Source: Acetobacterium fimetarium
GTDB lineage: Bacteria > Bacillota > Clostridia > Eubacteriales > Eubacteriaceae
DNA length: 64,000 nt
Direction of reading: 5' to 3'
NCBI RefSeq assembly: GCF_014284475.1
Contig: NZ_WJBC01000015.1
Span: 1-64,000, forward strand
Below are positions 35,220 through 46,576 of this stretch, piece by piece. The first letter of the stretch is position 1; each line of letters opens with the position of its first letter. Both the position numbers and the translations under genes were made by a program. The notes beneath the pieces were generated by a model. That model had not been told where the DNA came from. It did no database searches and worked only from the letters and a program-made list of their open reading frames with translations.

Positions 35220-36332
35220 ATGAAATTTAATTGTTTGAAAGAAAATTTAATGGGAGCTTTGGCCATTGCTCAAAAGGCTGTTTCTTCAAAAACAACACTC
35301 CCCATACTGGAAGGTATATTTTTCAGTGCGGCTAATAATAATTTATTATTAAGGAGTACTGATTTGGAAATTGGTGTTGAGGTGACTATCCCTGCTGATG
35401 TAGAAATTGAAGGGGACATCGTTTTGTCATCTTCGATCATCGGTGAGCTTATTCGTAAAATGTCAGGATCAGATGTTTTTTTTGAAAGTGATGAACATCA
35501 TCAGATAAAAATAGAATGCCTGCTATCCAACTTCACCTTAAAAGGACTATCCGCTGATGAGTTTCCAGCTTTGCCGGAAGTCATCGAAGATCATATTTTC
35601 TCGATCGATGCTTCTGTTTTAAAAGAATTGATCAAGGGAACGTTATTCTCAGTCGCCACCAATGAGAATATTCCCGTCTTGACAGGTGTTAAAATAGAAT
35701 TGCATGAGGACAATATCAATCTGATTGCTTTGGATGGCTATCGTCTGGCTTTGCGATGCGGAAAAATAAAAAAAGTAGTTTCTGAAGATCTCACCGTCAT
35801 TATTCCTGCCAAATCATTGACGGAAATAAATAAAGTTCTAGCAAATTACGCAGGAGAAGTGGTCGTCAAATTTTCGGAGAATCAGATATTTTTTGAAATG
35901 GAAAATACTCAGTTCACTTCGAGACTCCTGGAAGGTGACTTTATTAATTATAAACAGATCATTCCGGTGGAAAAAACAACGCAGGTCAAGATCAATCGGC
36001 GTTTGCTTTTAGAAAGCAGTGAACGTGCTGCGTTACTGGCAAGAGAAGGTAAAAACAACCTGATCAAAATGGATTTTAATCAGGATCAGCTGATTTTAAC
36101 CTCCAATGCAGAAATTGGTAATGTTTTTGAAATTATTCCAATTGAAAACATCGGAGAATCCATCAAGATCGCCTTCAATTCTAAATTTCTAATTGAAGCC
36201 TTGCGAGTGATTGAAGGCGAGGAGCTGTTGATCCATATGACCACTTCTGTCGGGCCTGGTGTGCTGCTCCCGGTTGAAGGAAATGATTTTATCTATTTAA
36301 TCTTGCCGGTTCGAATTGCTGAAGAAAACTAA
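35220..36332 (+). CDS. dnaN: DNA polymerase III beta subunit (sliding clamp)
   Basis: 370 aa from the ATG at 35220 with GAGG 7 nt upstream. Three repeated clamp domains; segments such as LPILEGIFFSAANNNLLLRS and the C-terminal MTTSVGPGVLLPVEGNDFIY are typical. The dimeric ring tethers polymerase III to DNA. A terminator separates it from yaaA-recF. Confidence 0.98.
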   Translation: MKFNCLKENLMGALAIAQKAVSSKTTLPILEGIFFSAANNNLLLRSTDLEIGVEVTIPADVEIEGDIVLSSSIIGELIRKMSGSDVFFESDEHHQIKIECLLSNFTLKGLSADEFPALPEVIEDHIFSIDASVLKELIKGTLFSVATNENIPVLTGVKIELHEDNINLIALDGYRLALRCGKIKKVVSEDLTVIIPAKSLTEINKVLANYAGEVVVKFSENQIFFEMENTQFTSRLLEGDFINYKQIIPVEKTTQVKINRRLLLESSERAALLAREGKNNLIKMDFNQDQLILTSNAEIGNVFEIIPIENIGESIKIAFNSKFLIEALRVIEGEELLIHMTTSVGPGVLLPVEGNDFIYLILPVRIAEEN

Positions 36333-36341
36333 ATTTAAAAG

Positions 36342-36402
36342 AATAGTCTAAAAAATCAGAACATTGACGAATGAATCACTGATTTTAAAGACTATTTTTT
36401 AA
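36342..36402 (+). terminator. Terminator after dnaN
   Basis: AATAGTCT (36342-36349) with AGACTATT (36389-36396), then AAAATCAG with CTGATTTT inside, form a two-part stem followed by TTTTTT. yaaA and recF are probably transcribed mainly from a promoter in the following 120 nt (a TATAAT occurs near 36411). Confidence 0.8.
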
Positions 36403-36527
36403 TTTTATGTTATAATTAATCGGTCTAAGAATAGCGATATAAAAATTTAACCAATTTTGGCACAAATAAAAGGGATTAATGCAATGCTCTTTCATTTTTG
36501 TCAAAATAATTATGAATGGGGAATAGT

Positions 36528-36767
36528 ATGCAAATAATTGAAATTAACACAGAGTTCATCAAAATTGATCAACTCATTAAATATGCCGGAATTGTTGGAA
36601 ATGGCAGTGACGTAAAATTCATGATTCTTGATGGATTAATTCGTGTTAATGGGGAATTGTGTACCCAAAGAAATAAAAAAATAAGGCCTGGCGATAGAGT
36701 TGAAATAGAGGACTATGATACCCTGGAAGTTAAAGGGATCGATCAAGCATGTTCATTGAAGAAATAA
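36528..36767 (+). CDS. yaaA: S4-domain RNA-binding protein YaaA (RlbA)
   Basis: 79 aa from the ATG at 36528, with GGGGAA upstream. The S4 domain has IKIDQLIKYAGIVGNGSDVK and ILDGLIRVNGE. It occurs between dnaN and recF in most Firmicutes; Bacillus YaaA is linked to 50S assembly. Its last 19 nt overlap the start of recF. Confidence 0.93.
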   Translation: MQIIEINTEFIKIDQLIKYAGIVGNGSDVKFMILDGLIRVNGELCTQRNKKIRPGDRVEIEDYDTLEVKGIDQACSLKK

Positions 36768-37864
36768 AACTAATTCATTACCGTAACTATGAAAATGAAA
36801 AAATAAAAACTCATGAGGGCATTAATATTATAATGGGCGAAAACGCACAGGGAAAAACAAATCTCATTGAGGCGATGTTTTTTTTATCTCGTGGTTACAG
36901 TCATCGTGCTTCAAGTGTGGCAGAACTTGCCCAATGGGATCATGATGATTTTTTTATGAACGCCATCGTTGTCAGTCAGGGTGTAAAACATACGCTTACC
37001 GCAAAATGTCATCTTGGCAAACGTCAATTTTTATTGGATGGAAAAGCCAGAAAAAGAGAAAAAATAAATGGCATATTCAATACCATTCTATTTGAACCGG
37101 ATGATTTAAAAATTGTAAAAGAAGGACCTGAAAAGAGAAGACGATTTATAAATCAGGAAATATCCGGTTTCAAGCCAGAATATCACTATCTACTGAGAGA
37201 TTACGAAAAGATATTGAATCAAAGAAATATGCTGTTAAAAAATATCCGCTACGAGCCCAGTTTAGCAACAACTTTAGAGGTGTGGGACGAACAGCTCGTT
37301 CAGGTTGGAACACGGCTGATGAATCATCGGATTCGCTATCTGCATCGGCTCAATCGGGAAGCGAATGTGCTTCATAAAATATTGAGCCAGGGAAAAGAAA
37401 ATCTTTCGCTGTACTATCAAAACAATATTATCGATTCTCTGGAAGATATCAAAGAAATAAAGAGAATCTTCAAAGAAAAACTGGAATCAAGTCGGGAAGA
37501 GGAAATATCAAGAGGATCGACAATATATGGACCTCACGTCGATGATATTGTCATTCAGATTAATGGAAAAGATGCCAGACGATATGGATCACAGGGTCAG
37601 CAGCGTTCGGCAGCTATTTCCTTAAAATTGTCACAAATTGAGATATATTTTGATAATACCGGCGAATACCCGGTGGTGCTGCTGGATGATATTTTTTCGG
37701 AGCTCGATGAGAACAGACGTAAAAGCATCATTAAGCTTTTAAATAAAACCCAGGCCTTTATAACCTGTACAGAAGATCTTTTTTCAACTGATGAAATACA
37801 GGAAAACAAGCATATGATTGAGATTCATCAAGGCCAGGCCAGAGAAATCACACCAACGAAATAG
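36749..37864 (+). CDS. recF: DNA replication and repair protein RecF
   Basis: 371 aa. SMC-like ATPase: Walker A INIIMGENAQGKTNLIEA, signature YGSQGQQRSAAISLKLSQI, Walker B VVLLDDIFSELDENRR. Loads RecA at gaps with RecO and RecR. It overlaps yaaA by 19 nt and lies 18 nt before gyrB. Confidence 0.97.
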   Translation: MFIEEIKLIHYRNYENEKIKTHEGINIIMGENAQGKTNLIEAMFFLSRGYSHRASSVAELAQWDHDDFFMNAIVVSQGVKHTLTAKCHLGKRQFLLDGKARKREKINGIFNTILFEPDDLKIVKEGPEKRRRFINQEISGFKPEYHYLLRDYEKILNQRNMLLKNIRYEPSLATTLEVWDEQLVQVGTRLMNHRIRYLHRLNREANVLHKILSQGKENLSLYYQNNIIDSLEDIKEIKRIFKEKLESSREEEISRGSTIYGPHVDDIVIQINGKDARRYGSQGQQRSAAISLKLSQIEIYFDNTGEYPVVLLDDIFSELDENRRKSIIKLLNKTQAFITCTEDLFSTDEIQENKHMIEIHQGQAREITPTK

Positions 37865-37873
37865 GAAAATTAG

Positions 37874-39799
<1,926 letters not shown>

Positions 39800-39822
39800 T
39801 AAAGAAGGAGTAATAATAAAAA

Positions 39823-42312
39823 ATGCAAGAAATAATTGAATTTGATCGAGTAAAATCGGTTAATCTTGAACAAGAAATGAAAACTTGCTATATTGACTAT
39901 GCGATGAGTGTCATTATAGGACGAGCTTTACCGGATGTCAGAGATGGATTAAAACCGGTTCATCGCCGTATTATTTATGCCATGAGCGAATTGGGTTTAG
40001 ACCCGCAGAAAACATTCCGTAAATCAGCCCGTATTGTCGGGGATGTTTTAGGTAAGTACCATCCTCATGGTGATGCATCCGTTTATGACGCCATGGTGCG
40101 TCTGGCTCAGGATTGGTCGACGCGATACCTGCTTGTCAATGGACAGGGAAACTTCGGATCGATTGATGGTGACGGCGCCGCTGCCATGCGTTATACCGAA
40201 GCGAAAATGGCCAAAATAACTGTTGAATTACTGCGCGATATCAATAAAGATACGGTTGATTTTGTTCCAAACTTTGATGAATCAGAAAATGAGCCTTCCG
40301 TACTGCCATCCCGCTATCCCAATTTACTGGTAAACGGATCTTCTGGTATTGCGGTCGGAATGGCCACCAATATTCCACCTCATAATTTGGGAGAAGTCAT
40401 TAATGGAACCATTTCCCTAATTGATAATCCGGATATCACCATTGATGAACTGATGAAGGATATTAAAGGACCGGATTTTCCAACGGCCGGTATCATTCTC
40501 GGAAAATCAGGAATCAGAAGTGCCTATACGACGGGTCGTGGACGGATAAAAGTGCGTGGGAAAGTGGAAATAACTACCACCAAAAAAGGCAAAAAACAAA
40601 TCATCATCTCCGAAATTCCTTACATGGTCAATAAAGCAAAACTGGTTGAAAAAATAGCTGAATTGGTTAAAGAAAAACGAATTGAGGGAATTGCGGATTT
40701 AAGGGATGAAACAGACTTAAAAAAGGGCATCTCTATTGTCATTGATCTGAAACGTGACGCCAATGAGACCATTATTCTCAATCAGCTTTACAAACATACC
40801 CAGCTTCAGGAAACCTTTGGGGTGATCATGCTGGCATTGGTTAATAATGAGCCGAAAGTGCTTAATCTAAAAGAGCTGATATTCCATTATCTGGAATATC
40901 AAAAGGAAATCATCACCAGAAGAACGATTTTCGACCTCAAAAAAGCCAAAGCCAGAGCACATATTTTAGAAGGTTTAAAAATTGCCTTGGATAATATCGA
41001 TGAGGTTATTAAGATAATCCGAGCTGCCGCCGATGGTAAGACAGCGAAAACGCAGTTGATTGAACGATTCAGTCTGTCGGATATCCAGGCTCAGGCTATT
41101 TTGGACATGCGTTTGCAACGCTTAACCGGTCTTGAACGCGAGAAGATTGAAGAAGAACTCAAAGAAGTACTCCAGACAATCGCCTATTTAGAATCAATTT
41201 TAGCGGATGAAAAAATGATTTTAAATATCATCAGAGAAGAAATGCTGGAGATTAAAGAAAAATTTGCAGATGAACGTCGTACCGCGTTTGATATTGATGT
41301 GGAAGATTTTGATGTTGAGGATCTTATTGAAGAAGAGGATGTGGTCATCACCATGACGCATATCGGTTATGTCAAACGCATCAGTGCTGATAATTACCGT
41401 TCACAAAAACGGGGCGGAAAGGGAATTACGGCCTTGAGCACCCGAGAAAATGATTTTGTCGAGCAGCTCTTTACCACTACCACCCATCACTATCTGATGT
41501 TCTTTACCAATTTTGGAAAAGTCTATCGTCTGAAAGCTTTCGAGATTCCAGAAGGTGGCAGAACAGCAAGAGGAACCGCCATTGTCAATCTTCTGCCATT
41601 GGAAGATGGCGAACAGATTGCGACCATGATTCCGGTTAAAGAATTTACCGCGGATAAATACCTGGTCATGGCGACAAAACAGGGGATTATCAAAAAGACT
41701 GATTTGACGGAATACGATACATCCCGAAAAAATGGCATCATCGCCATTAATTTGAGAGATGGCGATGAATTGATCAATGTCCGATTGGTTGAACAGGATG
41801 AAGAAATCGTAATGGGAACGAAAAACGGTTATGCGATTCGGTTCAATTCTGAAGATGTCAGACCGATCAGCCGAACTTCGATCGGCGTAAAAGGAATCGA
41901 TCTCCGAAAAGGAGATGTGGTTGTCGGGATGGATATCGTTAAAGAAGATCTCTTTGTCCTTTGTGTCAGTGAAAATGGATATGGAAAACTGAGTGCTTCT
42001 GATTTATATCGTCCGCAAAAACGCGGCGGTAAAGGGGTTCAGACTTATAAAGTGACGAATAAAACCGGAGAATTAGTCGGCTTTTGTGTGATCGATCGTG
42101 ATGGTGAAATCATGATGATCAACAATCAGGGAGTGGTCATCAAGCTTGAAGGCAATGATATTTCAGCGGTTGGAAGAAATACTCAGGGCGTTCGTCTGAT
42201 GAAATTAAAACCGGAAGAATCCATTGCGACAATTTCTAAAGTCTATAAGGAGGATTCAGTGGATGATGAGGAAGACCAGGTAGCACTCATTGATACCACT
42301 GAAAAAAAATAA
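39823..42312 (+). CDS. gyrA: DNA gyrase subunit A
   Basis: 829 aa. The catalytic tyrosine is in ARDxxTRY-like [15 protein letters not shown] (about residue 120), and the quinolone-determining region is [17 protein letters not shown]. The C-terminal beta-pinwheel contains QKRGGKGIT (GyrA-box) and a second [11 protein letters not shown]. Its last base overlaps the ATG of the next gene, a PTS IIA. Confidence 0.98.
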   Translation: MQEIIEFDRVKSVNLEQEMKTCYIDYAMSVIIGRALPDVRDGLKPVHRRIIYAMSELGLDPQKTFRKSARIVGDVLGKYHPHGDASVYDAMVRLAQDWSTRYLLVNGQGNFGSIDGDGAAAMRYTEAKMAKITVELLRDINKDTVDFVPNFDESENEPSVLPSRYPNLLVNGSSGIAVGMATNIPPHNLGEVINGTISLIDNPDITIDELMKDIKGPDFPTAGIILGKSGIRSAYTTGRGRIKVRGKVEITTTKKGKKQIIISEIPYMVNKAKLVEKIAELVKEKRIEGIADLRDETDLKKGISIVIDLKRDANETIILNQLYKHTQLQETFGVIMLALVNNEPKVLNLKELIFHYLEYQKEIITRRTIFDLKKAKARAHILEGLKIALDNIDEVIKIIRAAADGKTAKTQLIERFSLSDIQAQAILDMRLQRLTGLEREKIEEELKEVLQTIAYLESILADEKMILNIIREEMLEIKEKFADERRTAFDIDVEDFDVEDLIEEEDVVITMTHIGYVKRISADNYRSQKRGGKGITALSTRENDFVEQLFTTTTHHYLMFFTNFGKVYRLKAFEIPEGGRTARGTAIVNLLPLEDGEQIATMIPVKEFTADKYLVMATKQGIIKKTDLTEYDTSRKNGIIAINLRDGDELINVRLVEQDEEIVMGTKNGYAIRFNSEDVRPISRTSIGVKGIDLRKGDVVVGMDIVKEDLFVLCVSENGYGKLSASDLYRPQKRGGKGVQTYKVTNKTGELVGFCVIDRDGEIMMINNQGVVIKLEGNDISAVGRNTQGVRLMKLKPEESIATISKVYKEDSVDDEEDQVALIDTTEKK

Positions 42313-42767
42313 TGGCATCATCATTATTGCAGGAAGACCATATTCAGATTAATGGCATCGTTAGAGATCAATTTGAGGCCATTGCCTTGGCAGCGGAACC
42401 GCTGCTGAGGGATGGCTCCATAACGGAAGACTTTATTGAAGCAGCTGTGGAAAGAGAACGTGTTTTTCCGACTGGTCTGCCAACTAAAATAGGAGTTGCT
42501 TTGCCTCATACCGAGGCAAAGTACGTTTTAAAAGAAAGTATTTCCATCGTCACTCTGAAAAATACGGTTGTTTTTGCAGGCATGGGCAATCCCAAGGAAA
42601 GCATCCCAGTTAACATCGTTTTTTTATTAGCTATTCAGGATCCGCAAAAACAATTGGGCGTTTTACAGACCATTGTCACCATCATTCAAAATGAAAAGGT
42701 TTTACATAAAATAAAGGATGCAAAAGATCCTAAAACCATTTACAATCTAATTAAGACATTTCTGTAA
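42312..42767 (+). CDS. PTS sugar transporter subunit IIA (galactitol/fructose type)
   Basis: 151 aa. EIIA type 2 fold; the phosphorylated histidine is in IGVALPHTEAKYV at about residue 66. Related to GatA-type IIA proteins. It starts on the last base of the gyrA stop codon and is followed by rpe and a IIB gene. The phospho-transfer pair would need HPr and a IIC permease, neither of which is in the window. Confidence 0.87.
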   Translation: MASSLLQEDHIQINGIVRDQFEAIALAAEPLLRDGSITEDFIEAAVERERVFPTGLPTKIGVALPHTEAKYVLKESISIVTLKNTVVFAGMGNPKESIPVNIVFLLAIQDPQKQLGVLQTIVTIIQNEKVLHKIKDAKDPKTIYNLIKTFL

Positions 42768-42789
42768 TAAAAAAAGAAAGTGGAAAGTA

Positions 42790-43440
42790 ATGAATGTAAA
42801 AATAGCACCATCGATGCTCAGTGCCGATTTTGCCAATCTGGAACGTGATCTGAAGGCAGTAGAAAAGAGTGGCGCCGATTTCCTCCATGTGGATATCATG
42901 GACGGCCATTTTGTACCGAACATTACCATGGGACCGGATCAGGTGGCACAACTCAGAAAGACCGTGTCGATTCCATTTGATGTCCATCTGATGCTCAGTG
43001 AGCCTTTAAAATACATTGATCAGTTTGCTGATGCAGGTGCGGATATCATCACGGTTCATGTGGAATCGGAAGGGGATATCCAGACATGCATTGATGCGAT
43101 TGTCAAAAAAGGTGTGAAACCGGGACTGGTTTTGTCGCCTGATACACCGGCAGAAGTGATAAAACCATATCTTGATCAAATCGATATGATCCTGATTATG
43201 GCGGTTTATCCGGGATTCGGGGGACAGAGTTATATCGCTGGAACCACAAGAAAAATAAAAGAATGCCGCAAAATGATCGGCGATCGTTCCATTGATTTGG
43301 AAGTCGATGGCGGAATAAATTTCAATACGCTAAAAGAGGTCGTCGATGCGGGGGCGAATGTAGTTGTTTCGGGTTCCTGTCTTTTTAAAGGTGAAATGAG
43401 AAAAAATATGGAGCGGTTTAAAGAGATCATCGCGGAATAA
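42790..43440 (+). CDS. rpe: Ribulose-phosphate 3-epimerase
   Basis: 216 aa, TIM barrel. Signatures: APSMLSADFANLERDLKAVE, HVDIMDGHFVPNITMGP, MAVYPGFGGQSYI and VDGGI. It interconverts ribulose-5-P and xylulose-5-P. Its placement between PTS IIA and IIB genes suggests the PTS handles a pentose or pentitol that enters here as its phosphate, but that is inference. Confidence 0.95.
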   Translation: MNVKIAPSMLSADFANLERDLKAVEKSGADFLHVDIMDGHFVPNITMGPDQVAQLRKTVSIPFDVHLMLSEPLKYIDQFADAGADIITVHVESEGDIQTCIDAIVKKGVKPGLVLSPDTPAEVIKPYLDQIDMILIMAVYPGFGGQSYIAGTTRKIKECRKMIGDRSIDLEVDGGINFNTLKEVVDAGANVVVSGSCLFKGEMRKNMERFKEIIAE

Positions 43441-43469
43441 ATAAAAAAAGTTGAAAGAGGAAAGTGTGA

Positions 43470-43754
43470 ATGAAACTTATTTTAGTAGCGTGTGGAACAG
43501 CATTGGCAACATCGACAGTGGTTGCCAGAAAAATCGAACAGATCGCTCAGGAGAATGGTATCGAATGTAAAACCGTTCAGGCTAAAGCCGTCGATGCGAT
43601 AAAAAAATATGAGGAGCTACATCCAGATGCGATTGTCTGCACCTGTCAGCTGGAAGGTGAAATAAATGTTCCGCTGATTAATGGACGAGCATTTCTTACC
43701 GGAATCAATATAAAAAGTACAACTGATCAGTTGCTGGAGATACTAAAAAAATAA
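43470..43754 (+). CDS. PTS sugar transporter subunit IIB (galactitol type)
   Basis: 94 aa. Begins MKLILVACGTALATSTVVAR, with the phosphocysteine at position 8 and the P-loop typical of GatB/lactose-like IIB proteins. It forms with the IIA gene at 42312 a soluble phosphorelay. No IIC membrane subunit follows; a terminator does. Confidence 0.88.
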   Translation: MKLILVACGTALATSTVVARKIEQIAQENGIECKTVQAKAVDAIKKYEELHPDAIVCTCQLEGEINVPLINGRAFLTGINIKSTTDQLLEILKK

Positions 43755-43760
43755 AAAAGA

Positions 43761-43809
43761 GACTTTTAGCATAGTCCGTAACAGGTGGTTTGTGCTAAAA
43801 GTCTTTTTT
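43761..43809 (+). terminator. Terminator between PTS IIB and the HAD phosphatase gene
   Basis: An 11-bp stem GACTTTTAGCA (43761-43771)/TGCTAAAAGTC (43793-43803) flanked by A-rich and T-rich tracts, so it can serve both convergent genes. Confidence 0.9.
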
Positions 43810-43825
43810 GATACAGCAAAGAAAA

Positions 43826-44629
43826 CTATTTCAATTCCAATCCTGCGACAATCTCATCGATTCCCGTGAGAATATAGTTGGGACGGTATGGAAAATCTTT
43901 GACAGTTTCACGGGTGGATACGCCACTGAGAACCAAAAAAGTGGTCAATCCGGATTCGATCCCGGCAATGATATCCGTATCCATGCGGTCACCGATAATA
44001 ACGGCATCATCACTGTGAACGCCCAATCGTTTAATGCCGGTACGCATCATTAAAGGGTTGGGTTTTCCAACATAATAGGCCTCTTTACCGGTAACGAGCT
44101 CAATGGGAGCGACAAAAGCGCGGCAGGCCGGGATGATGCCTTCTTCTGACGGCCCGGTCAGATCCGGGTTTGTGCCAATCAGTTTGGCGCCCTTATTAAT
44201 TAATTTAACAGCGCGTAAAATACTGTCATAATTATAGTTGTGGGTTTCACCGATGATGACATAGTCAGGGTTGACATCATTCATGGTAATTTCTGCATCA
44301 TACAGGGCATTGACCAGTCCGGGCTCGCCGATGACATAGGCGGATCCGCCAGGGCATTGGTCCTTGATAAACTTGGCTGTGGCCAACGCACTGGTATAAA
44401 AATGACTTTCATCAATTTCCAATCCCAGCCGATTGAGTTTTTCCTTCAATTCAATCGGTGAACGTTCACTGGAATTGGTTAGAAAGAGAAAATTCTTGTC
44501 CATGGCATAAAGCCAGTTGACGAATTCGATGACTCCGGGTAAGAGTCGATTACCATGATAGATGACACCATCCATATCGCAGATAAAGCCTTTTTTATCT
44601 TTAATGAGTTCTTTTAGTTCTTCATTCAT
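43826..44629 (-). CDS. HAD-IIA family sugar phosphatase (NagD-like)
   Basis: 267 aa. Motif I is FICDMDGVIYHGN (catalytic Asp18 and Asp20), motif II FLTNSSERS, and later YVGKPNPLMM and IGDRMDTDI. The cap is C2a type. Likely hydrolyses phosphorylated sugars, glycerol-P or nucleotides; the substrate is not clear. It faces the PTS-rpe genes across a shared terminator. Confidence 0.9.
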   Translation of the reverse strand: MNEELKELIKDKKGFICDMDGVIYHGNRLLPGVIEFVNWLYAMDKNFLFLTNSSERSPIELKEKLNRLGLEIDESHFYTSALATAKFIKDQCPGGSAYVIGEPGLVNALYDAEITMNDVNPDYVIIGETHNYNYDSILRAVKLINKGAKLIGTNPDLTGPSEEGIIPACRAFVAPIELVTGKEAYYVGKPNPLMMRTGIKRLGVHSDDAVIIGDRMDTDIIAGIESGLTTFLVLSGVSTRETVKDFPYRPNYILTGIDEIVAGLELK

Positions 44630-44732
44630 TATTAAGTACCTCCAATAATTTCTAATTTATTTTTATATGCATAGTTTATAATATTTAAACATGAATCAGC
44701 TTAAGTAATCAAGGCAATCAATGTAAAAACTA

Positions 44733-44761
44733 TTGACAAAAAATAGCGGGAAAAATATAAT
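44733..44761 (+). promoter_or_regulatory. Consensus promoter of cysE
   Basis: TTGACA (44733-44738), a 17-bp spacer and TATAAT (44756-44761). A small hairpin (CCAGGT with ACTTGG) follows in the leader, but I see no known cysteine riboregulator. Confidence 0.88.
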
Positions 44762-44806
44762 ATAGTAATTCCAGGTGAAATACTTGGAAATAAAGGAGTA
44801 AAGATT

Positions 44807-45349
44807 ATGTTTTCTGGTTTTAAAGCCGTTAAAAATGATATTCAGGTAACGATGCGTAAAGATCCGGCGGCGCGATCTGCAATTGAGGTTTATTTTCTAT
44901 ACCCGCATATCAAGGCACTGAAAACGTATCGACGCGCTCATAAGCTTTATCAGGAGGGCCATTTTTTTACAGCGCGCTGGCTGTCTCAAAGAGCCAGAAA
45001 GAAAACTGGAATTGAGATACATCCCGGTGCAGAAATCGGCGAGAACCTGTTTATCGACCATGGTATGGGTGTCGTTATTGGTGAAACGACGATTATTGGA
45101 GATAATGTAACCCTCTATCAGGGAGTAACTCTGGGGGGAACCGGAAAAGAAAAAGGAAAGCGCCATCCGACCCTTGGCAATTGTGTCGTGGTTGGCTCTG
45201 GGGCAAAAATACTGGGGAATATTTATATTGCACCAGGAACGAAGGTTGGAGCAAATGCAGTGGTACTAAAAGATACGACCTATGAGTCGACTGCAGTTGG
45301 AATTCCGGCCCGGGTTATTGATAAAGAAAAAAAGATTTATAATTTATAG
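44807..45349 (+). CDS. cysE: Serine O-acetyltransferase
   Basis: 180 aa, a short form of CysE with a reduced N-terminal helical domain. The left-handed beta-helix has IHPGAEIGENLFIDHGMGVV, GETTIIGDNVTLYQGVTLGG, and the active-site histidine regions. Makes O-acetylserine from serine and acetyl-CoA for cysteine synthesis. It lies upstream of the thi operon, which needs cysteine sulfur, but has its own promoter. Confidence 0.95.
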   Translation: MFSGFKAVKNDIQVTMRKDPAARSAIEVYFLYPHIKALKTYRRAHKLYQEGHFFTARWLSQRARKKTGIEIHPGAEIGENLFIDHGMGVVIGETTIIGDNVTLYQGVTLGGTGKEKGKRHPTLGNCVVVGSGAKILGNIYIAPGTKVGANAVVLKDTTYESTAVGIPARVIDKEKKIYNL

Positions 45350-45434
45350 AAAGACATTGTGAATGGGAATTCTTTTTTTATTGTGATATGATATATTAAA
45401 AAAGTGAAGTTTAATTTGATCGATACAATTGGTA

Positions 45435-45463
45435 TTGACTTTTACGACAGGATCATATAAAAT
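45435..45463 (+). promoter_or_regulatory. Promoter of the thiSFGHE operon
   Basis: TTGACT (45435-45440), 17-bp spacer, TAAAAT (45458-45463). Predicted transcription starts about 10 nt before the thiS-motif RNA, leaving room for the short aptamer. Confidence 0.7.
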
Positions 45464-45480
45464 CACGTCAGACAAATATA

Positions 45481-45536
45481 AACGCAAAATGGGGTACACC
45501 ACCGAAAGGGTGTTGTTCTTGTTTTGTGTTTTTTTA
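45481..45536 (+). ncRNA. HMP-PP riboswitch (thiS motif), terminator-embedded
   Basis: ACGCAAAA (45482-45489) pairs with TTTTGTGT (45522-45529), enclosing GGGGTACACC and the hairpin CACC...GGGTG, then TTTTTTT. So a compact structured motif is built into a terminator stem just before thiS. This matches in architecture and position the thiS-motif RNA described as a riboswitch for the thiamin precursor HMP-PP. I recognise it by eye; a covariance-model score is needed. It should switch the downstream thi genes. Confidence 0.75.
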
Positions 45537-45564
45537 TTGCTTTTTTTGAAAGGAAGTGAGAAGA

Positions 45565-45759
45565 ATGAGAGTCAATGGAAAAGAAATTACATTAAGCAGT
45601 AATCATAAACTGCTGGATTTTCTGGAAATCAATCAATACGACCCTCAAAAAATTGCCATCGAACGCAATGGCGAAATAGTGCCGAAATCTGCTTACCATC
45701 AGGTAATCCTCGATAATGAAGACCGACTTGAAATTGTAAGCTTTGTGGGCGGGGGTTGA
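45565..45759 (+). CDS. thiS: Sulfur carrier protein ThiS
   Basis: 64 aa from the ATG at 45565, with AGGAAG upstream; a GTG three codons earlier is less likely. Ubiquitin-like fold ending in FVGGG; the terminal Gly-Gly is adenylated by ThiF and thiocarboxylated. First gene of the operon. Confidence 0.95.
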   Translation: MRVNGKEITLSSNHKLLDFLEINQYDPQKIAIERNGEIVPKSAYHQVILDNEDRLEIVSFVGGG

Positions 45760-45762
45760 GCG

Positions 45763-46566
45763 ATGGAACTGCTGATCAATGGAAAAAAAATGGAATTGAA
45801 TTGTGATACGGCCTTTGAAGTCCGGGACTGCATCGGAAAGCCACAGGATATTGTTATTCTGAATGGTTTCCAGATTGAAGAAAACTGCAGACTGAAGGAA
45901 AACGACAGTATCGCAGTTATTGGAAAAGGCCGGCTGCCCAAACGGGAAGAACTTGAAAGTATGATGGTGGCGCGGCATACACCCAGGGTACATGAGCAAC
46001 TGAAAAAGGGAAAAGTTGCGATTGCCGGACTGGGAGGTCTGGGATCAAATATCGCGGTGATGCTGGCCAGAATCGGCGTGGGGCAGCTGCTGCTGGTTGA
46101 TTTTGATGTGGTTGAGCCAAGCAATCTGAATCGGCAGAATTACTACGTCAGCCATTTGGGAATGCCGAAAACGGAAGCGTTAAAAATACAAATCGCTGAG
46201 ATCAATCCGTTTATTAAAATAGATGTCCGCAAGAAAAAAGTGTCTGAAGCGAATGTCAAAGAGATTTTCAGCGGTTATGACATCGTCTGCGAGGCGTTTG
46301 ATAAAGCGGAGATGAAATCCATGCTCGTGAATACGGCGTTGGCGGAATTGAAGGGCATCAAAATTGTTTCGGCCTCTGGAATGGCGGGTTATGACAGCGG
46401 AAACCGGATTAAAACAACGCGAGTCATGAAAAATTTATATCTTTGTGGCGATCTGGAAAATAGTGCAGAAGTAGGCAGAGGACTGATGGCGCCAAGGGTA
46501 CAGATTTGTGCCGGCCATCAGGCAAATATGATTCTACGGCTGCTGCTGGGAATAGAAGAAGTATAG
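45763..46566 (+). CDS. thiF: ThiF-type adenylyltransferase with N-terminal ThiS-like domain
   Basis: 267 aa. Residues about 1-65 resemble ThiS ([20 protein letters not shown]) but lack a terminal GG. From about residue 75 the E1-like domain follows: [20 protein letters not shown] nucleotide-binding, [13 protein letters not shown], and KTEAL. It activates the C-terminus of ThiS. The pairing with a separate thiS directly upstream suggests the N-domain is structural or regulatory. Some annotated family-2 ThiF proteins share this architecture. No CXXC zinc pair is visible. Confidence 0.9.
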   Translation: MELLINGKKMELNCDTAFEVRDCIGKPQDIVILNGFQIEENCRLKENDSIAVIGKGRLPKREELESMMVARHTPRVHEQLKKGKVAIAGLGGLGSNIAVMLARIGVGQLLLVDFDVVEPSNLNRQNYYVSHLGMPKTEALKIQIAEINPFIKIDVRKKKVSEANVKEIFSGYDIVCEAFDKAEMKSMLVNTALAELKGIKIVSASGMAGYDSGNRIKTTRVMKNLYLCGDLENSAEVGRGLMAPRVQICAGHQANMILRLLLGIEEV

Positions 46567-46576
46567 GAGAAGAAAA

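Noticed and set aside
45360-45564. TPP riboswitch before thiS
   Set aside because: The conserved CTGAGA and ACCTGATCTGG segments are absent; the leader instead has the compact terminator-embedded thiS-motif structure.
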